A stretch of 64,000 nt of DNA, taken from the NCBI GenBank assembly GCA_903828675.1, contig CAIKND010000029.1, forward strand, positions 1 to 64,000, written 5' to 3'. The notes beneath the pieces are model-generated. The model saw only the letters and a program-made list of their open reading frames with translations. It was not told the origin of the DNA and did no database searches. This document shows, in pieces, positions 1 through 8,667 of this stretch. The number at the start of each line of letters is the position of its first letter. Within the stretch, counting starts at the first letter, position 1. This DNA comes from an uncultured Acidobacteriaceae bacterium (GTDB lineage: Bacteria > Acidobacteriota > Terriglobia > Terriglobales > Acidobacteriaceae). A program made the position numbers and the translations under genes.

Positions 1-139
1 GGACAGTGATGAAGACCGACGCCCGCGTTCTCAAACAGGAGGCATAGGGAATACCTCAACTTCTCGAACCGCCCGGTGCGGACCCGCATGCCGGGTGGTG
101 TGGCAGGGGAGAGCGGTCACTCGCTCCCCCTATGCCGAT
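1..139 (+). mobile_element. Group II intron, 3' end (domains V and VI), truncated by window edge
   Basis: The sequence folds like the terminal part of a bacterial group II intron. A domain V-like hairpin has arms CCGCCCGG (69-76) and CCGGGTGG (91-98) with an inner TGCG/CGCA helix. It is followed by a domain VI-like hairpin GGGGAG (106-111)/CTCCCC (124-129) and a 3' end reading TATGCCGAT. The context CTCAACTTCTCGAACCGCC before domain V is also typical of these introns. The reverse transcriptase would lie to the left, outside the window. The predicted 3' splice boundary is only a few bases from the stop codon of the oppositely oriented beta-mannosidase gene. The identification rests on remembered intron consensus, not on a search. 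Confidence 0.75.
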
Positions 140-142
140 TGG

Positions 143-2818
143 TTAGTGGGCTGCTCGTACAGTGGCAGACTGGCCGCCGCTGGTTGCGAAGGCGTCAGTA
201 AGAGACACAACCTTCAGCTGCGCTTTAACGGCGTCGAGTGTATCGGTAGTCGTCGCCGTTATCTCGACCGTCTCCCCTGGAAGCACATTGAAGTAGTTGT
301 CGGAAACTTCAACGTCGAGATTGCCGAAGGAGAGATAGACGCTGCGGGCCAGAACCGGCGACGTGACCCGAATCGCGTACTTGCTCTTTCCTTTGAGCTT
401 TTCCCAAGGCAGTGACGTTGCGCTGGAAACCTCCGCTTTGAGAATGGCTGGCTTGAGGTGGATCTCTTTGGTGGGCGCAAGGTAGACCAGATTGCGCGAT
501 ATCGGCATATCGGCGCCCCACAGTTCAGCGGAGACGAAGACACGCGAAGTATCCGCCGCGCCGGCGTCGGCCAGCTTCTTGAGCGGCCAGTCGAGATAAA
601 CTTTGCTCGAGAGCGGCGCGACCTCTACAGGGCTTTTGTCTTCAAGCAGCACCTTGCCGTCAAAGTCCATGAGCCGGACCAGCAGCATGCCGCCCTGCTT
701 ATTGGTCATATCGGAGACGATGTAGACCTTCAGCGATCCATTCTCGACGTGCGGCGAGACCAGGATGGGCGCATAGAAGCGGCGGGCGTAGTATTGCAGG
801 GCCTTCCAGCGCCCGTAGTAGTCGATGGAGGACCAAGAGGCAACCGGCCAGCAGTCGTTCAACTGCCAGAAGATGGAGCCCATGGTTTCGGGGCGCAAGC
901 GGCGGAAGTGCTCAGCGCCGATCTTGATGCCTTCGGCTTGTAGCACCTGGCTGACGTAGAGGAAGCTGGCGAAGTCCTTGGGCTCGGAGTAATCCTTGAG
1001 CAAATAATCGTGGATGATCGAGTTGCCCTCATTATTCTTCTGATGGGCAAGCATGACCGGGGTAAAGATGCCGGTGCGGTCTTCGGGTTGTGTAAAGGCT
1101 TCAACCGTCTTCATCTCTGGAAATGACTGGAAGCCATACTCCGTCACAAAACGGGAATGATGGGTCTCGTAGGTGGAGAACGGTACTCGGCCGTGCCAAA
1201 CGTCCCAGATGTGATCGTCGCCGGTATGGAAGGTGTCTGAGACGACCTCATAGTCGGCGCTGGGAGAACTGGGCCAGTAAGGGGTTTCCGCGTCGAGCCG
1301 CGCCACCACCCGGGGCAGAATGCCGCTGAACTCTGTAAGGTAGTCCTGCCACATTTGCGTCTTGACTTCCTGCGGCAGAGTCGTGCGCGGAGCCCAGCCC
1401 ATGGCGATCTCGGTTTCGTTGTTGCCGCTCCATAGGACGATGCTGGGGTGATTGCGCAGGCGGCGAACCTGGTCTTCTGCCTCGGCCTCAATGTTGAGCT
1501 TGAAAGCATAGGTCCCCGGCTGCCAGTCGTTCCCGAACTGGAAGTCCTGCAACACCATGATGCCGAGTTCGTCGCAGATCGAGTAGAACTCGTCGGTCTC
1601 ATAGTAGCCGCCGCCCCAGTGGCGGATCGTGTTCATGTTGGCGTCGCGGGCTGACTCCAGGATGCGGCGGTAGTCCGCAGTGGTAACGCGGTTGGGGAAA
1701 CTGTCGAAAGGAATCACGTCGGCGCCCTTGGCAAAGACGGGAATGCCATTCACAACCATCTCAAACGACCGCCCCCATTTGTCCAACTCGCGATGCAGCA
1801 CCATGGAGCGCAGGCCGGCCTTGGCCTTTCGCTCTTCGCTCACTTGGCCGCCTGTGCCTGCCTGGGCGGTGAACTCGTAGAGTGGTTGTTCGCCATAGCC
1901 GGTCGGATACCAGAGCTTTGGCTGCGAAATCTCAAAGGGAAGTTCGATCAGGTTGCTGCCACGATGGACCGTTACAGTTCTCGAAAGGACTACGGGCTTG
2001 CCGGCATCGGCATATTGCACACTGATTCTGGCCGGGCCCGCGGTTGCGGCCTCCACTTCGACCTCTGCGTCCAGGTGGGCCACTTCCCTGCTCACATCGC
2101 GTTGGCGAATGGCAAAATCAGCGATGCGGACCTTATCCCAGGCTTCAAGTTGCACCGGACGCCAGATGCCACTCGTGACAAAGCGCGGGCCCCAATCCCA
2201 GCCGTATTCATATGCAGCCTTGCGCAAGAAGGTCTTGGGCTCAGTCTTGGTCTTCGGTAGCCAGGGATCTTCTGCCCCCAGTTTCATTGCAGCCTCAATG
2301 GGGGAGGCAAACAGGACGCGCAGCGTGTTCTTGCCGGCGTGCAATTGCGCCTTGACTGGAATGCGCCAGATGCGGAAGCTGTTGATGCCTTTAAGCACCT
2401 CGACGCCGTTGAGCCAGACCGTAGATGGTCCGTCGAGGCCGTTGAAGACCAGATCAAGATTGGTCCTCGATAGCAGGGCCGTGGTCGCGTCGAAGGTCAG
2501 TTGATACTCCCAACTCGCCTTTTCAATCCATTGCAGCTTGGCTTCGTTATCGCGGAAAAACGGGTCTAGAATCTTCTTGTTCTCGAGCAGGTCCAGGTGC
2601 ACGTCGCCGGGAACCGTAGCGGGAAGCCAGCCGCTGTCCTCTGGCTTTGCAGCGGCTTCGATCTGCCGGAACTGCCACCCTCGATCGAGTTTCTGAACGA
2701 GGTTCTTCCCGGGGTTCTGCGCAGGTTTGACCTGCGCACCGGCCAAATTACTTCCAATGAGTGTCGAAACTCCAGCCAGAGTGCAGCACGCAATGCTCCA
2801 GGCAATAGCTCTCCGCAT
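143..2818 (-). CDS. Secreted beta-mannosidase, glycoside hydrolase family 2
   Basis: Predicted to release terminal beta-D-mannose from manno-oligosaccharides, acting in the periplasm or outside the cell. The 891-residue protein starts with a signal peptide ending near AGA-QV. It then shows the GH2 order: sugar-binding jelly-roll domain (about 45-220), immunoglobulin-like domain (about 225-335), TIM barrel (about 340-690) and C-terminal beta domains. The acid/base Glu468 lies in WSGNNE and the nucleophile Glu560 in FVTEYGFQSFP, so it looks active. It is divergent from a LacI-type regulator gene with about 200 bp between them, suggesting that the regulator controls it in response to a mannoside. 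A group II intron ends directly beyond its stop codon. Confidence 0.92.
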   Translation of the reverse strand: MRRAIAWSIACCTLAGVSTLIGSNLAGAQVKPAQNPGKNLVQKLDRGWQFRQIEAAAKPEDSGWLPATVPGDVHLDLLENKKILDPFFRDNEAKLQWIEKASWEYQLTFDATTALLSRTNLDLVFNGLDGPSTVWLNGVEVLKGINSFRIWRIPVKAQLHAGKNTLRVLFASPIEAAMKLGAEDPWLPKTKTEPKTFLRKAAYEYGWDWGPRFVTSGIWRPVQLEAWDKVRIADFAIRQRDVSREVAHLDAEVEVEAATAGPARISVQYADAGKPVVLSRTVTVHRGSNLIELPFEISQPKLWYPTGYGEQPLYEFTAQAGTGGQVSEERKAKAGLRSMVLHRELDKWGRSFEMVVNGIPVFAKGADVIPFDSFPNRVTTADYRRILESARDANMNTIRHWGGGYYETDEFYSICDELGIMVLQDFQFGNDWQPGTYAFKLNIEAEAEDQVRRLRNHPSIVLWSGNNETEIAMGWAPRTTLPQEVKTQMWQDYLTEFSGILPRVVARLDAETPYWPSSPSADYEVVSDTFHTGDDHIWDVWHGRVPFSTYETHHSRFVTEYGFQSFPEMKTVEAFTQPEDRTGIFTPVMLAHQKNNEGNSIIHDYLLKDYSEPKDFASFLYVSQVLQAEGIKIGAEHFRRLRPETMGSIFWQLNDCWPVASWSSIDYYGRWKALQYYARRFYAPILVSPHVENGSLKVYIVSDMTNKQGGMLLVRLMDFDGKVLLEDKSPVEVAPLSSKVYLDWPLKKLADAGAADTSRVFVSAELWGADMPISRNLVYLAPTKEIHLKPAILKAEVSSATSLPWEKLKGKSKYAIRVTSPVLARSVYLSFGNLDVEVSDNYFNVLPGETVEITATTTDTLDAVKAQLKVVSLTDAFATSGGQSATVRAAH

Positions 2819-2906
2819 TTCAAAGCCTCCAGTAACACTCGCTGAGCCGGATTCACGGAGCGAGCATGGTTGTACAAAAATTCGCTGTTAAGGTTATCAT
2901 GGTTCG

Positions 2907-2917
2907 GTTCCAGGAAC
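2907..2917. promoter_or_regulatory. Possible operator between beta-mannosidase and LacI-type regulator
   Basis: GTTCC-A-GGAAC is a perfect 5-bp inverted repeat with a one-base centre in the intergenic region between the two divergent genes. LacI-family operators are usually longer palindromes, so this is only a candidate. Confidence 0.25.
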
Positions 2918-3025
2918 AGGCATTGGCTGTGAATACAGAAATGTGAGACTTCGTTAATTCAGCGCGCTCCGGTCACTACCATGGAGCACTAAGCTGACAA
3001 GCGATGGCAATGCTGAGGACGGAAA

Positions 3026-4054
3026 GTGCATAGTAAACCGACGATGAAAGACGTGGCTCGCCTGGCTGGCGTAGGCACGATGACGGTGTCACGGTTTCTG
3101 AACGGCACTGCAAGCGTCTCCAAAGAGACAGCCGCTCGAGTGGACAAGGCCATCCATGAACTGAATTATCGGCCAAACGAGATGGCTCGAGCCTTGCGTG
3201 GGCGGCGTAGCCGCTCGATCGGCCTCATTCTTCCCTATCTCTACGACACCTTCTTCTCAGGCTGCGGCCATGCGGTAAGCACAGTGGCCAAGCAGCATGG
3301 CTACTCGGTCCTGATAACCACGTCGAACGAAGATCCTGACACGGAATTCAACGAGGCAGCGCTCATGCTGCAGCGTTCCGTAGAGGGCCTTATCGTGATC
3401 CCGGCAAATCACGGCGAGACTCGGCTGAATCGTGCTCTGCTGGGCAGGGTTCCTCTTGTAGCTTTCGATAGGCCCATCTGTGAACCGGCGTTCGATAGCG
3501 TTGTTGTCCAAAACGAGTCTGGTGCACTGCGTATGGTGGAGCACCTCATCAAGCATGGCCACAAGAAAATCTTCTTCATGGGCATGAGTGCAAAGGTGTA
3601 TACCGTCCATGCAAGGCTTCAAGGCTATCTTAAGGCTATTGCGGAGGCTGGACTTGAGAGCTACGAATCATTTCAATGCCAGACTCCCGAATCCACGCTG
3701 CAGGAAATTGAAAAACATCTCCGCATGAAAACTCCTCCGACCGCCTACTTCACCTCGAACACGCTGGCCACCCGGTTCGTATTCACAGCTCTCCTGCAGT
3801 TGGGTGTACGCATCCCTCATGACGCAGCACTTGCGGGCTTCGATGACTTTGAGCTCGCGGATCTGACTTCTCCATCTCTGACCGTGGTGCGCCAACCTGC
3901 CCAGGAGATGGGGCGTGTGGCTGCGAGCCAGTTATTTGAGCGTTTGAAAAGGGGCGAGACCGGACAACCCGGCTGCCGCACAGTCCTCCCTGTTGAACTG
4001 GTGCTGCGCCGCTCCTGCGGATGTGAGCACGAAGGCGCCGTGGTAGTGCAATAG
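3026..4054 (+). CDS. LacI-family transcriptional regulator
   Basis: A 342-residue DNA-binding regulator. The N-terminal helix-turn-helix is clear (MKDVARLAGVGTMTVSRFLN, then the hinge helix around NYRPNEMARALR). It is followed by a periplasmic-binding-protein-like sugar sensor domain with the family motif DDFELADLTSPSLTVVRQP near residue 270. The likely start is GTG with GAGG seven bases upstream; an ATG six codons in (3044) would also keep the whole DNA-binding domain. The divergent beta-mannosidase is the most likely target, with a mannose-containing sugar as inducer (inference). The C-terminus ends in a short Cys-containing tail (RRSCGCEHE), common in this family. Confidence 0.93.
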   Translation: MHSKPTMKDVARLAGVGTMTVSRFLNGTASVSKETAARVDKAIHELNYRPNEMARALRGRRSRSIGLILPYLYDTFFSGCGHAVSTVAKQHGYSVLITTSNEDPDTEFNEAALMLQRSVEGLIVIPANHGETRLNRALLGRVPLVAFDRPICEPAFDSVVVQNESGALRMVEHLIKHGHKKIFFMGMSAKVYTVHARLQGYLKAIAEAGLESYESFQCQTPESTLQEIEKHLRMKTPPTAYFTSNTLATRFVFTALLQLGVRIPHDAALAGFDDFELADLTSPSLTVVRQPAQEMGRVAASQLFERLKRGETGQPGCRTVLPVELVLRRSCGCEHEGAVVVQ

Positions 4055-4075
4055 CGCGGATCGTCTGTTCAGGAT

Positions 4076-5194
4076 TCAGGATTCAGGGTTCAGCAGGCGG
4101 TGATACACGTCTTCCCACGCATCGGCTGTGGAATCCATACTGAAACGCGTGGCGATGCGCTCCCGTGCTGCCCGGCCCATTGTCCGACGGTCTTCGAAAG
4201 ACAGGCTCATCACGGATAGCATGGCCGAGCCAAGCGCAATCTGGTCATTGACTGGCACGATAACTCCAGCATCGCCGATCAATTCACGGGTACCGCCTGC
4301 ATCCGTGGTAACCACCGGCTTTTCCATCGCCATGGCTTCCCCTGCGGCCAGCGGCAATCCTTCCCATGCCGAAGACATGACGAACGCGTCGGCAGCATCG
4401 AACAGGCCGGGCAGGTCGCGGCGCAGTCCCAGACAGCGGAGCGAATCTCCCAAATCCAACTCGGCTGCCAAAGCATGAAGGGCCATGCCTTCGGCATCGG
4501 TCGATTCACCGGCAATCCATAGCTGCGCATCCACCCCGGCTTGGGAGCAGGCCGCACGCACCTCGGCGAAGGCCCGAAGCAGGTTGGGGTAGTCCTTTGC
4601 CGGCACGATGCGGCCGGCGGCGAGCCATATGAAACGATCACCCTCGCCCATCGAAATTCTCATTCGCTCGCGACGCTCGGCGTTGGGCGTGAACCCGGCG
4701 ATGTCGATCCCGTTGGGGATCACGAAGCATTTCAATTGCGGTACCGCCTTGAGCCTCACAAAGCGGTCCGCCGCAGCTTGGCTCACGGCGGTGGTGCATA
4801 CGGCCAGCCTGTCCGACAGTCGATAGGCCATCATGCGCATCCATGGGCCTTCGTATACGTTGTGAACCGTGGAGAGGACCGCGGCGGATGGGGTCAGTAG
4901 CTTCAGAAGCCGGGCCAAAATGTTGGCATGAAAGCTGTGGCTGTGAAGCAGATCGGGGCGAAATTCGCGCAGGAACCGGCGGGCTTGCACAAGTCCGTTC
5001 AAAACGCTCCAGGGAGTTTTGCGTATGCCAAGGTGTACAACCTGGAGCGTCGTGTGCCACTCTTCGCCGAGGGGAGGGCGCAAAACCAGCAGAGCGACCG
5101 CATGGCCTAGCCCAGCCATGCGGTCAGCCAGGGCCAACGCCTGGCGTTCCGCACCACCCATGCCGAGCGAAGTGAGTACGTAAACGATCCGCAT
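4076..5194 (-). CDS. Glycosyltransferase family 4 (GT-B fold)
   Basis: Predicted to transfer a sugar from a nucleotide-sugar donor during polysaccharide or glycolipid synthesis; the acceptor is unknown. The N-terminal half has the acceptor-side motif GMGGAERQALALA (about residues 11-23) and HSHSFHAN. The C-terminal half has the donor-binding motif with the E-x7-E pattern in AWEGLPLAAGEAMAMEKPVV. I chose the start at MRIVYVLTSLG, which has a GAGG upstream and matches the usual start of the Rossmann fold; an upstream in-frame ATG at 5248 adds 18 unlikely residues. It converges on the LacI gene, and its 3' end lies in a short run of ATTCAGG repeats. Confidence 0.88.
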   Translation of the reverse strand: MRIVYVLTSLGMGGAERQALALADRMAGLGHAVALLVLRPPLGEEWHTTLQVVHLGIRKTPWSVLNGLVQARRFLREFRPDLLHSHSFHANILARLLKLLTPSAAVLSTVHNVYEGPWMRMMAYRLSDRLAVCTTAVSQAAADRFVRLKAVPQLKCFVIPNGIDIAGFTPNAERRERMRISMGEGDRFIWLAAGRIVPAKDYPNLLRAFAEVRAACSQAGVDAQLWIAGESTDAEGMALHALAAELDLGDSLRCLGLRRDLPGLFDAADAFVMSSAWEGLPLAAGEAMAMEKPVVTTDAGGTRELIGDAGVIVPVNDQIALGSAMLSVMSLSFEDRRTMGRAARERIATRFSMDSTADAWEDVYHRLLNPES

Positions 5195-5552
5195 CCAGCG
5201 CACACCCTCAAAGAAGATCGCGTGGAACGATGATAACGCGCGCAGCATGCCGGGTTTCCCGGCGGACTAGGCTCTGGCCGGACGCGGAAACCCTCACCTT
5301 GCTTCCATCAATGCATGATGGATTACTTACCTGGATTCCCCGACTGTTACAACCTTAACGCTGAAGTTGCCTGTGGAGCAGCCAGTCAATGGCATGAACA
5401 CACGCTGCCTGCAACACTGCGGCCATGGGCCTCCCATTTCTCCTGCAGGGGAATTTACGCAGAAGAATAAATCGCTTTGGCTGATTGCCCTGGAAGACCG
5501 CGCACGCGCAAGATTCCATTTTCTGTTCGCAAGTTTTTCAAATTAAAAAAGA
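5195..5552. other. Intergenic region with one long-armed inverted repeat
   Basis: No convincing gene. GGGTTTCC (5252-5259) pairs with GGAAACCC (5286-5293), with a further CCGGC/GCCGG pair inside. This could form a hairpin in the leader of the glycosyltransferase transcript. I could not match it to a known riboswitch. Confidence 0.4.
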
Positions 5553-5588
5553 AACCTCGTGTGCAAAAGTGAGGTTGGGCTGTACAAT
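5553..5588 (+). promoter_or_regulatory. Candidate promoter with inverted repeat for zinc-ribbon gene
   Basis: A TACAAT hexamer (5583-5588) is a good -10 candidate. Just upstream, AACCTC (5553-5558) and GAGGTT (5571-5576) form a perfect 6-bp inverted repeat over the likely -35 region, the position expected of an operator. No clear -35 hexamer is visible. Confidence 0.4.
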
Positions 5589-5604
5589 CTCCACGAGGAG
5601 ACCC

Positions 5605-5943
5605 ATGGCCGGAGATATTCAACTTACGTGCAGCGATTGCGGGCAGGACTTCACCTTCACCGCTGCTGATCAGGCGTTCTTTCAGGAACGCGGTTATTCG
5701 ACCCCAAAACGTTGCAAGAATTGCCGTCAGGCAAAGAAGAACGATCAGGGGGGCTCCGGCTACCGTTCTGCTCCGGCACAGGGAACTCCTGTGATTTGTT
5801 CGGGTTGCGGCCAGCCTACAACAGTGCCTTTTGAGCCGCGTGGCGATCGTCCGGTGTTTTGCCGGGACTGCTACCAGGCGCGCAAGGGCAGCGGTGGCGG
5901 TGGCGCCGGCGGCGGCAGTTCGCGCGGCCGCGGCCGTTACTAG
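5605..5943 (+). CDS. Small zinc-ribbon protein with RG-rich tail
   Basis: A 112-residue protein with two separate four-cysteine modules. The first is CSDC...CKNC (about 10-38), matching the 'probable zinc-binding' (zf-trcl) type. The second is CSGC...CRDC (about 58-86), matching the CxxC...CxxC repeat seen in small bacterial proteins. The tail is glycine-rich and ends SSRGRGRY, suggesting contact with nucleic acid. The start MAGDIQ has GAGGAG five bases upstream; an upstream in-frame ATG at 5485 adds 40 residues without domain support. It stands alone with its own promoter and terminator. The exact role is unknown. Confidence 0.85.
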   Translation: MAGDIQLTCSDCGQDFTFTAADQAFFQERGYSTPKRCKNCRQAKKNDQGGSGYRSAPAQGTPVICSGCGQPTTVPFEPRGDRPVFCRDCYQARKGSGGGGAGGGSSRGRGRY

Positions 5944-5951
5944 TTCAAACC

Positions 5952-5987
5952 GGTCCGATTTTCCATGCGTGCATGGAGAATCGGACC
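5952..5987 (+). terminator. Strong hairpin terminator after zinc-ribbon gene
   Basis: A 17-bp stem with one mismatch and a two-base loop begins eight bases after the stop codon; the arms start GGTCCGATT and end AATCGGACC. It is followed by TTGGTTT. Confidence 0.75.
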
Positions 5988-6312
5988 TTGGTTTGCTACA
6001 AGACACATTCATGAGAATCTCCCCAGCAATGGCCGATCAGGCGTATTGTGCCTCTTCTTCTTTAGGCGCAGGGAGGCTCTGGAACTGTGCTGTAGGGCGC
6101 CTCCGTTCAGCTGATCTGAACCCTGGCTACAAGTTGTTGAAGCGTACGAGTTTTGGGGCGATGCTGGTTTGCAGCGAGGCTGTGTAGCTACACCTGGCTG
6201 CACGGATCCGGCGAGAAGGCGACTCCATCGCCGCTTGCGCATGAGTACGGCCTGCGTGGCCGCCTAGGAAAAGCAGCCGATACATCAAAAGCGGCATGAA
6301 GAAAGCGGACCG
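5988..6312. other. Intergenic region, no gene seen
   Basis: About 325 bases between the terminator and the FkbM gene. Short open frames here lack ribosome binding sites and family features. I see no clear promoter or RNA. Confidence 0.4.
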
Positions 6313-7041
6313 TTGAATCGCGTAATCAGAGCCATCTATAAACGTCTTGGAATCATCCATTTGGGGCGACGGCGCGTTCGTGACCTGATCGACTTCATCG
6401 AGGATCGCCAGATCGATCTTGTCATCGATGTTGGCGCCAATGTCGGCCAGTTCGGAGAGTCTTTGCGCGAGGGCGGATACCGGGGTCGGATCGTCTCCTT
6501 TGAGCCGATCGAAGCGGCTTTTGAGGCACTTTCGAAGAAAGCGGCTGCCGATAGCAAGTGGGAGGCACACCATTGCGGCCTGGGCGCCACCAAGGGAGAA
6601 GCTGCCATCCATGTGTCTGAGCTGACCGTCTTCAGTTCAATCCTCAGCCTGACCAGTGTCGCCTCCCTGCACGACAGCCGGATTGCAGTCGAGCGCACCG
6701 AGACCATCAAGATTGAGACTCTCGACGACCTTACTGCCGGTATGACCGGAAATATCCTCCTCAAGATCGACACGCAAGGCTACGAGAAGCAGGTTATCGA
6801 GGGCGGCCAGCAGTTAATTGCCCGCGTTCAAGGAATTCTGATGGAGCTGCCGATCATTCACGTCTATGAGGGCGAGTGGCAGTTCCACGAGGCTGCTAAA
6901 TTCATGTCAGATGCAGGTTTCGTTCCCGCGCAGATACAGCCGGTGAACTACCACGGTCTGGATAACGTGTCTCTGGTTGACGTGGATTGCCTGTTTCGCC
7001 CCCGTGGCCGCGTAGACGGGCCGCAAGACGTCGAAAGATAG
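6313..7041 (+). CDS. FkbM-family SAM-dependent methyltransferase
   Basis: Predicted O-methyltransferase, often acting on sugar groups of polysaccharides or secondary metabolites. The SAM-binding motif I is VIDVGANVGQFG (about residues 36-47), and motif II is the acidic SFEPIEAAF after strand beta2. The FkbM hallmark LLKIDTQGYEKQVIEGG (about 149-165) is present. No ATG is available before the SAM motif; the TTG at 6313 is the best start, preceded by a weak AAGAAAG. The substrate is unknown. The glycosyltransferase two genes upstream is a loose hint of cell-surface sugar modification, but the two are not in an operon. Confidence 0.88.
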   Translation: MNRVIRAIYKRLGIIHLGRRRVRDLIDFIEDRQIDLVIDVGANVGQFGESLREGGYRGRIVSFEPIEAAFEALSKKAAADSKWEAHHCGLGATKGEAAIHVSELTVFSSILSLTSVASLHDSRIAVERTETIKIETLDDLTAGMTGNILLKIDTQGYEKQVIEGGQQLIARVQGILMELPIIHVYEGEWQFHEAAKFMSDAGFVPAQIQPVNYHGLDNVSLVDVDCLFRPRGRVDGPQDVER

Positions 7042-7311
7042 AGCGTAGGCTCAGGGCTGATTCAACCTGATGAGCCATGTCTTCTGATCGCTTCAATTCC
7101 TCAGATCAGGTTCCAGTTCTCTGAACATCCCAAATCCCAGGGCGACCCCGTCGCCTGGAGACCAGGCATCGAGTCCTCGATTCCCTGTGTCTGCGCGTCA
7201 CCCTTGCAACGCGCCAAGGCCGCGAGGGGGGTTCATCGCTGATGTCTTGTAACGAATCGGCGCCTCACGGACTCTGTTCTTGTGTATGCAGGCACCGAGG
7301 ACGTTCCAACG

Positions 7312-8667
7312 ATGAATTCGCGATTATGGCAAACAGTTTATCTCGCTATGCTGGTCTGTCTGGGGGCCGCGGCATCGGGCGCGCAAGCGCCTTTGACGCT
7401 GCGGCAAGCCATTGACCAGGCGCTCGGGCAGAACCCGCAGGTTTCGATGGCCCGCGCGGATGAAAGCGATGCCCGGGCAGCAGCAACCCTGGCACGCACG
7501 CAACTGCTGCCGCAGCTTAACTTCACTGAGGACATCTCCCGTGGGGATGACCCAGTGTATGCGTTTGGTTCGCGGCTAAGGCAGCGGCAGTTCACGCAGG
7601 CGGACTTTGCGCTGAACGCGCTCAACCGGCCTCAACCAATTGGCAACTTCTCTACGCGTTTTTCCGGTTCGTGGATGGTGTTCGATTCATTCAAGACACA
7701 AAAGGAGATTCGCCGCGCCGACCGGTTCAAGGCAAGTGCAGCCTCGTCTGCCAAGGCGGTGGACCAGCAAATAGTGCTTCGCGTTGTAGCAGCGTATCAG
7801 TCGGTCCTCTTCGCCGAGCGGCAGATCGACGTAGCCAAACATGAACAGGAGACGGCGGCAGCGCTGCTAGCTTCTGTGGACCAGCGGGTAAAAGCCGGAC
7901 TTGCGGTAGAGTCTGATCGCATGTCAGCCCAGGTAAGCGCGGCGACCATAAAGGAAGAGTCAATCGCTGCCGAGGGCGAACGGGACCTGGCCTGGGCCGA
8001 ATTGCGCGAGGCGATGGGCGTCACCCAGCTACAAGTTTCAGCGCTGAAGCCTATTGAGTCTCGTTCGTTCCCCGAATCCCCGCTTGAACAGGAATTAGCG
8101 ACCGCCGTGAAGATGCGCCCGGACCTGACCGCGCTTGGGCTGGCCCAGTCGGCGCAAACACAGGCGGTGGGCGCTGCAAAGTCGAACTTCGGGCCGCGCG
8201 TTAGCGCATATGGGAACTGGGAAGAAGATCGTGGCTCACTGGGCAGCACGGGGGGGAACAATTGGGTCGCAGGTGTTCAGATCAGCGTGGACATTCTGCC
8301 CATGGGCAAGCGGGCGCAACTGGCGCGCGAGGGGGCCGCAAAGCAGCGCGTCGATGCGCAAATGGCTCTACTGCAACAACAGATGCGACTCCAAGTGAGC
8401 CGCGCCCACATTCACCGGCAGACGTCGGCATTACAGTTTGAAACCGCGCGTACCGCAATGGATCAAGCCACCGAAAGCCTGCGAATCCTCAAGAACCGCT
8501 ACAACGCGGGGCTTGCCACAATAACTGATCTGCTTCGTGCCGAGGATGCTGAGCGGCAGAGCAAGTCCAACTACTGGCATGCCGTCTACGGCAATGCCAT
8601 GGCCTATGCCGAACTGCTTTACGCACAAGGGACGCTGACTCCCGACGCGGCGGAGGAATTGCAATGA
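7312..8667 (+). CDS. TolC-family outer membrane efflux protein
   Basis: The outer membrane channel of a tripartite efflux pump. The 451-residue protein has a signal peptide ending near ASGAQA, then two OEP repeats rich in long amphipathic helices (for example AAYQSVLFAERQIDVAKHEQ and LRILKNRYNAGLATITDLLRAE). The internal duplication and the NPQVSMARADESDARAA segment are typical of the family. I chose MNSRLW because it begins the signal peptide and has GAGG 11 bases upstream; the frame also opens 30 bases earlier with GTG. Its stop overlaps the adaptor start as ATGA, so the two genes are translationally coupled. Confidence 0.92.
   Translation: MNSRLWQTVYLAMLVCLGAAASGAQAPLTLRQAIDQALGQNPQVSMARADESDARAAATLARTQLLPQLNFTEDISRGDDPVYAFGSRLRQRQFTQADFALNALNRPQPIGNFSTRFSGSWMVFDSFKTQKEIRRADRFKASAASSAKAVDQQIVLRVVAAYQSVLFAERQIDVAKHEQETAAALLASVDQRVKAGLAVESDRMSAQVSAATIKEESIAAEGERDLAWAELREAMGVTQLQVSALKPIESRSFPESPLEQELATAVKMRPDLTALGLAQSAQTQAVGAAKSNFGPRVSAYGNWEEDRGSLGSTGGNNWVAGVQISVDILPMGKRAQLAREGAAKQRVDAQMALLQQQMRLQVSRAHIHRQTSALQFETARTAMDQATESLRILKNRYNAGLATITDLLRAEDAERQSKSNYWHAVYGNAMAYAELLYAQGTLTPDAAEELQ

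Noticed and set aside
4058-4100. ATTCAGG direct repeats at the LacI/glycosyltransferase junction as a mobile element scar
   Set aside because: Three short units at the end of a coding sequence are too little to support a mobile element and fit simple slippage.
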